Assembly: GCA_035492055.1 (NCBI GenBank)
Contig: DATJJR010000024.1
Span: forward strand, 1-33,168
Length of the DNA stretch: 33,168 bases
Direction: 5' to 3'
Source of the DNA: Ga0074130 sp035492055
GTDB taxonomy: Bacteria; Pseudomonadota; Gammaproteobacteria; Burkholderiales; Rhodocyclaceae
The notes below the pieces were generated by a model that was not told the DNA's origin, did not search any database, and saw nothing but the letters and a program-made list of their open reading frames with translations. How positions within the stretch are numbered: position 1 is the first letter of the stretch; each line of letters opens with the position of its first letter. Below are positions 30,915 to 33,168 of the stretch, piece by piece. The position numbers and the translations under genes are program-made.

Positions 30915-31733
30915 ATGACTGAATTTTCCACCCTGCTGCAACAAGGCAATGCTTGGCTTTTCGTACCAAGCGCCATCCTGCTCGGCGCCTTGCATGGCCT
31001 TGAGCCCGGCCACTCGAAAACCATGATGGCTGCATTCATCGTGACCATTCGCGGGACATTGACGCAAGCAACCTTATTGGGTCTATCGGCCACGCTTTCG
31101 CATACCGCGGTTGTGTGGATCATCGCAATGGCTGGCTTGTACTTCGGGCAGAACCTGGATGTCGAAACCAACGAACCCTATTTCCAGCTAGCCTCTGCCG
31201 TGCTCATCATTGGTGTTGCGCTCTGGATGTTGTGGCGAATCTGGCACGACCAGCATGGTCACAACCACGCTCATGGGCATACGCATCACCATGATCATGA
31301 CCACGATCATCATCATGCACCTGAAGATTCAGCGCTGGAAACTATCGGTGCCGAGTATCAGGATGCCCATGAACGTGCGCATGCCGAGGACATTCGCCGC
31401 CGCTTCGCGACGCGCGAGGTGACGACCGGGCAGATCATCCTCTTCGGCCTGACTGGCGGATTGATCCCCTGTCCGGCATCAATCACGGTGCTGCTGCTCT
31501 GCCTACAGCTCAAGAAAATCACGCTCGGCGCTGCGCTGGTATTGTGCTTCAGCATTGGATTGGCGCTGACACTCGTGGCATCGGGCGTACTTGCAGCGTG
31601 GAGCATCAAACACGTGTCAAAGCATTGGCACGGGTTCGGTGACTTTGCCCGCAAGGCACCCTATCTGTCCGGCGTACTGATCATGCTGGTGGGACTTTAT
31701 GTCGGCTACCAAGGGTTGCACGGGTTGACGTAA
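30915..31733 (+). CDS. rcnA: Nickel/cobalt exporter RcnA
   Basis: An inner-membrane Ni/Co exporter of 272 residues (E. coli 274). TM1 has LGALHGLEPGHSKTMMAAF, the family metal motif with HGLEPGH. TM2 has LGLSATLSHTAVVWI. A cytoplasmic His-rich loop (111-134, HDQHGHNHAHGH then THHHDHDHDHHH) binds metal. The second half has LFGLTGGLIPCPASITVLLL and three more membrane segments. No obvious Shine-Dalgarno precedes the ATG at 30915; the next in-frame ATG (codon 37) would cut into TM1. It should be derepressed by nickel or cobalt through RcnR. Confidence 0.94.
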   Translation: MTEFSTLLQQGNAWLFVPSAILLGALHGLEPGHSKTMMAAFIVTIRGTLTQATLLGLSATLSHTAVVWIIAMAGLYFGQNLDVETNEPYFQLASAVLIIGVALWMLWRIWHDQHGHNHAHGHTHHHDHDHDHHHAPEDSALETIGAEYQDAHERAHAEDIRRRFATREVTTGQIILFGLTGGLIPCPASITVLLLCLQLKKITLGAALVLCFSIGLALTLVASGVLAAWSIKHVSKHWHGFGDFARKAPYLSGVLIMLVGLYVGYQGLHGLT

Positions 31734-31758
31734 ACCGCAGTCACCCCGAATGGGCATG

Positions 31759-31788
31759 AAAAAACAGGCGACCTTGCAGTCGCCTGTT
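31759..31788 (-). terminator. Rho-independent terminator between rcnA and dps
   Basis: AACAGGCGAC (31763-31772) and GTCGCCTGTT (31779-31788) form a perfect 10-bp stem with loop CTTGCA. On the minus strand it ends in six T, so it mainly terminates dps, 35 bases after its stop. On the plus strand only GATGTTTT follows, so it is weaker for rcnA. Confidence 0.88.
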
Positions 31789-31791
31789 GAT

Positions 31792-31816
31792 GTTTTACTG
31801 CCTCGTTTTACTGCCT
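31792..31816. repeat. 12-bp tandem direct repeat
   Basis: GTTTTACTGCCT occurs at 31792-31803 and 31805-31816 with one base between, right after the dps stop on its transcript. It is probably a slippage duplication. Confidence 0.6.
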
Positions 31817-31823
31817 GCCTAGA

Positions 31824-32294
31824 TTATTTCTCGAGCAGTGCACGCAGCATCCACGCATTTTTCTCGTGTACTTCCATGCGCTGAGTCAGCATGTCGGCCG
31901 TCGGTTGATCATCGGCGGCATCGGCCAGCTTGAAGGCAGCACGCGCGGTACGTACAACGGATTCCTGGCCTGCGATCAATTGCTTGATCATCTCGTTGGC
32001 GGATGGTGAACCTTCCTCTTCCTTGATCGAAGACAACTCCGCAAATTTCTTGTACGAACCGGGTGCCGGAAAGCCCAACGCACGGATGCGCTCGGCGATC
32101 GGATCAAGCGCATTCCACAGCTCGGTGTACTGACCCATGAACATCACGTGCAACGAATTGAATTGCGGACCGGTCACGTTCCAGTGGAAATTGTGCGTCT
32201 TGAGATAAAGGATGTAGCTGTCGGCGAGCATCTTGGAAAGCCCGGCGACGATCTTCTTGCGATCCTTCTCGGCAATGCCGATTTCAATTGCCAT
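31824..32294 (-). CDS. dps: DNA-protecting ferritin-like protein Dps
   Basis: A 156-residue Dps of the short-tailed type, forming dodecamers that oxidise and store iron with hydrogen peroxide and protect DNA. AGGAG lies before the ATG. THNFHWNVTGPQF and LDPIAERIRALG are the two family signatures. By alignment with Listeria Dps the ferroxidase residues are His37, His49, Asp64 and Glu68; the position of its Asp47 is Met53 here, as I recall also for other proteobacterial members. The N-terminus has few Lys, so DNA binding may be weak. It follows katG in the same direction, 63 bases downstream, which suggests joint peroxide-responsive expression, though the katG promoter is outside the window. 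Confidence 0.95.
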   Translation of the reverse strand: MAIEIGIAEKDRKKIVAGLSKMLADSYILYLKTHNFHWNVTGPQFNSLHVMFMGQYTELWNALDPIAERIRALGFPAPGSYKKFAELSSIKEEEGSPSANEMIKQLIAGQESVVRTARAAFKLADAADDQPTADMLTQRMEVHEKNAWMLRALLEK

Positions 32295-32314
32295 TTCTTT
32301 TCTCCTGATTAAGA

Positions 32315-32347
32315 CAAGGTGCGGGCAAGCATAGCACTCGCACCTTG
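32315..32347 (-). promoter_or_regulatory. Hairpin in the katG-dps gap
   Basis: CAAGGTGCG (32315-32323) and CGCACCTTG (32339-32347) are perfect 9-bp arms around a 15-base loop. On the minus strand the stem is followed by TCTTAAT, a poor U-tract. It may be an attenuator or processing site that lowers or separates dps expression from katG. Confidence 0.5.
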
Positions 32348-32357
32348 CTTTATTGCG

Positions 32358-33168
32358 TCACTGCAGATCGAAACGGTCCAGGTTCATGACTTTGACCCAG
32401 GCAGCGACGAAGTCCTGGATAAATCGATCATTGCCGTCAGCACTTGCATAGACCTCGGCCAGCGCACGCAACACAGCATTGGAGCCGAACACCAGATCAA
32501 CGCGCGAACCTGTCCACTTCACGGCACCGGTCTTGCGATCTCGGCCATCGAAATCGTCTCCGTTCGGCTTCCACTCGGTCGCCATGTCCAGCAGATTGAC
32601 GAAGAAATCGTTCGTCAACGTGCCCGCCTTTGCGGTCAACACGCCCTGCTTGCCACCGTCATAATTGGTGCCGAGTACACGCAATCCGCCAATCAAGGCC
32701 GTCATCTCGGGTGCGGTCAAGGTAAGCAACTGCGCCTTGTCGATCAGCAGATGTTCTGCCGGTACTTCCGATTTCGCCTTGAGATAATTGCGGAAGCCAT
32801 CCGCGAACGGCTCCAGTTCCTGGAACGATTCAACATCTGTTTGTTCGAGCGATGCATCGACACGACCGCTCGCAAACGGTACCTCAATCGTCTTGCCCGC
32901 AGCCTTGGCGGCCAGTTCAATGCCAACACCACCGGCCAGTACGATCAGATCGGCCAGCGACAACTTGGTGGCTTTCTGTATTTCCACGAGTTTTGGCAGT
33001 ACCTTGACGGCACATTGATTTACCTTCCAATCCTTCTGCGGCGCAAGACGAATGCGCGCGCCATTGGCACCGCCACGCTTGTCACCACCGCGGAAAGTCG
33101 ATGCAGATGCCCAGGCGATTGACACAAGCTCGGATACGGACAAACCGGACGCCGCAATCTTGGCTTTC
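32358..33168 (-). CDS. katG: Catalase-peroxidase KatG, C-terminal part (cut by the window edge)
   Basis: The last 270 residues of a bifunctional catalase-peroxidase; the frame is open at the right edge of the window and ends with TGA at 32358. KAKIAASGLSVSELVSIAWA, then STFRGGDKRGGANGARIRLA and PQKDWKVN are strongly diagnostic of the second, heme-free peroxidase-like domain. Further matches are LADLIVLAGGVGIELAA, TAPEMTALIGGLRVLG and the end NLDRFDLQ. The catalytic N-terminal domain with the Met-Tyr-Trp adduct lies outside the window, so activity cannot be judged. dps follows downstream on the same strand. Confidence 0.96.
   Translation of the reverse strand, partial: KAKIAASGLSVSELVSIAWASASTFRGGDKRGGANGARIRLAPQKDWKVNQCAVKVLPKLVEIQKATKLSLADLIVLAGGVGIELAAKAAGKTIEVPFASGRVDASLEQTDVESFQELEPFADGFRNYLKAKSEVPAEHLLIDKAQLLTLTAPEMTALIGGLRVLGTNYDGGKQGVLTAKAGTLTNDFFVNLLDMATEWKPNGDDFDGRDRKTGAVKWTGSRVDLVFGSNAVLRALAEVYASADGNDRFIQDFVAAWVKVMNLDRFDLQ

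Noticed and set aside
1..33168. CRISPR array, tRNA or rRNA genes
   Set aside because: No regularly spaced repeats of CRISPR size, no cloverleaf-like tRNA sequence and no rRNA segments seen in any gap.

Overview
The window looks like a chromosomal segment of a betaproteobacterium, probably Burkholderiales or a close relative. I judge this from the gene order (sdhCDAB-sdhE-gltA-odhAB-lpd packed together next to a GntR regulator, a CitE-like lyase and acnB), from the style of the proteins, and from the MutS N-terminus. Genus-level placement is not possible from the sequence alone.

Layout. Positions 1-715 are an AT-rich scar: the left edge holds the tail of an IS21-type transposase fragment fused tail-to-tail with the first 35 or so codons of an AAA-type ATPase gene on the other strand, followed by about 470 bases without a convincing gene but with several inverted repeats. 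Then come mutS (+), a soluble double-PAS chemoreceptor (-), slyD and a Bcp-type peroxiredoxin (-, overlapping).

From about 5.9 to 17.6 kb a single minus-strand block encodes much of the oxidative TCA cycle. In transcription order it is sdhC, sdhD, sdhA, sdhB, sdhE, gltA, odhA, odhB, lpd and zapE. It supplies succinate dehydrogenase with its FAD-insertion factor, citrate synthase and the complete 2-oxoglutarate dehydrogenase. A HutC-type GntR regulator lies just upstream on the same strand. Divergent from it, behind a leader of about 320 bases rich in palindromes, are a CitE/malyl-CoA-lyase-like enzyme and aconitase B. Neither mdh nor sucCD is in the window.

From 22.8 kb there is a membrane chemoreceptor with almost no periplasmic part and a Cache-like domain at its cytoplasmic C-terminus. 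It is followed by a heavy-metal RND efflux operon (outer-membrane channel, lipoprotein adaptor, inner-membrane pump) that ends with a PII-like signalling protein, overlapping the pump gene by four bases. Converging on it is rcnR, divergent from rcnA, with a G-tract operator between them: a nickel/cobalt sensing and export pair. The window ends with dps and the C-terminal part of katG (both minus), an oxidative-stress pair.

The points most worth a second look are the PII-like protein inside the metal-efflux operon, the inside-out Cache chemoreceptor, the operator-rich leader with a possible small upstream ORF ahead of the lyase-acnB genes, the Gly-to-Ala change in the RGxxE motif of SdhE, and the transposase/ATPase junction at the left edge. 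I see no rRNA, tRNA or CRISPR array.
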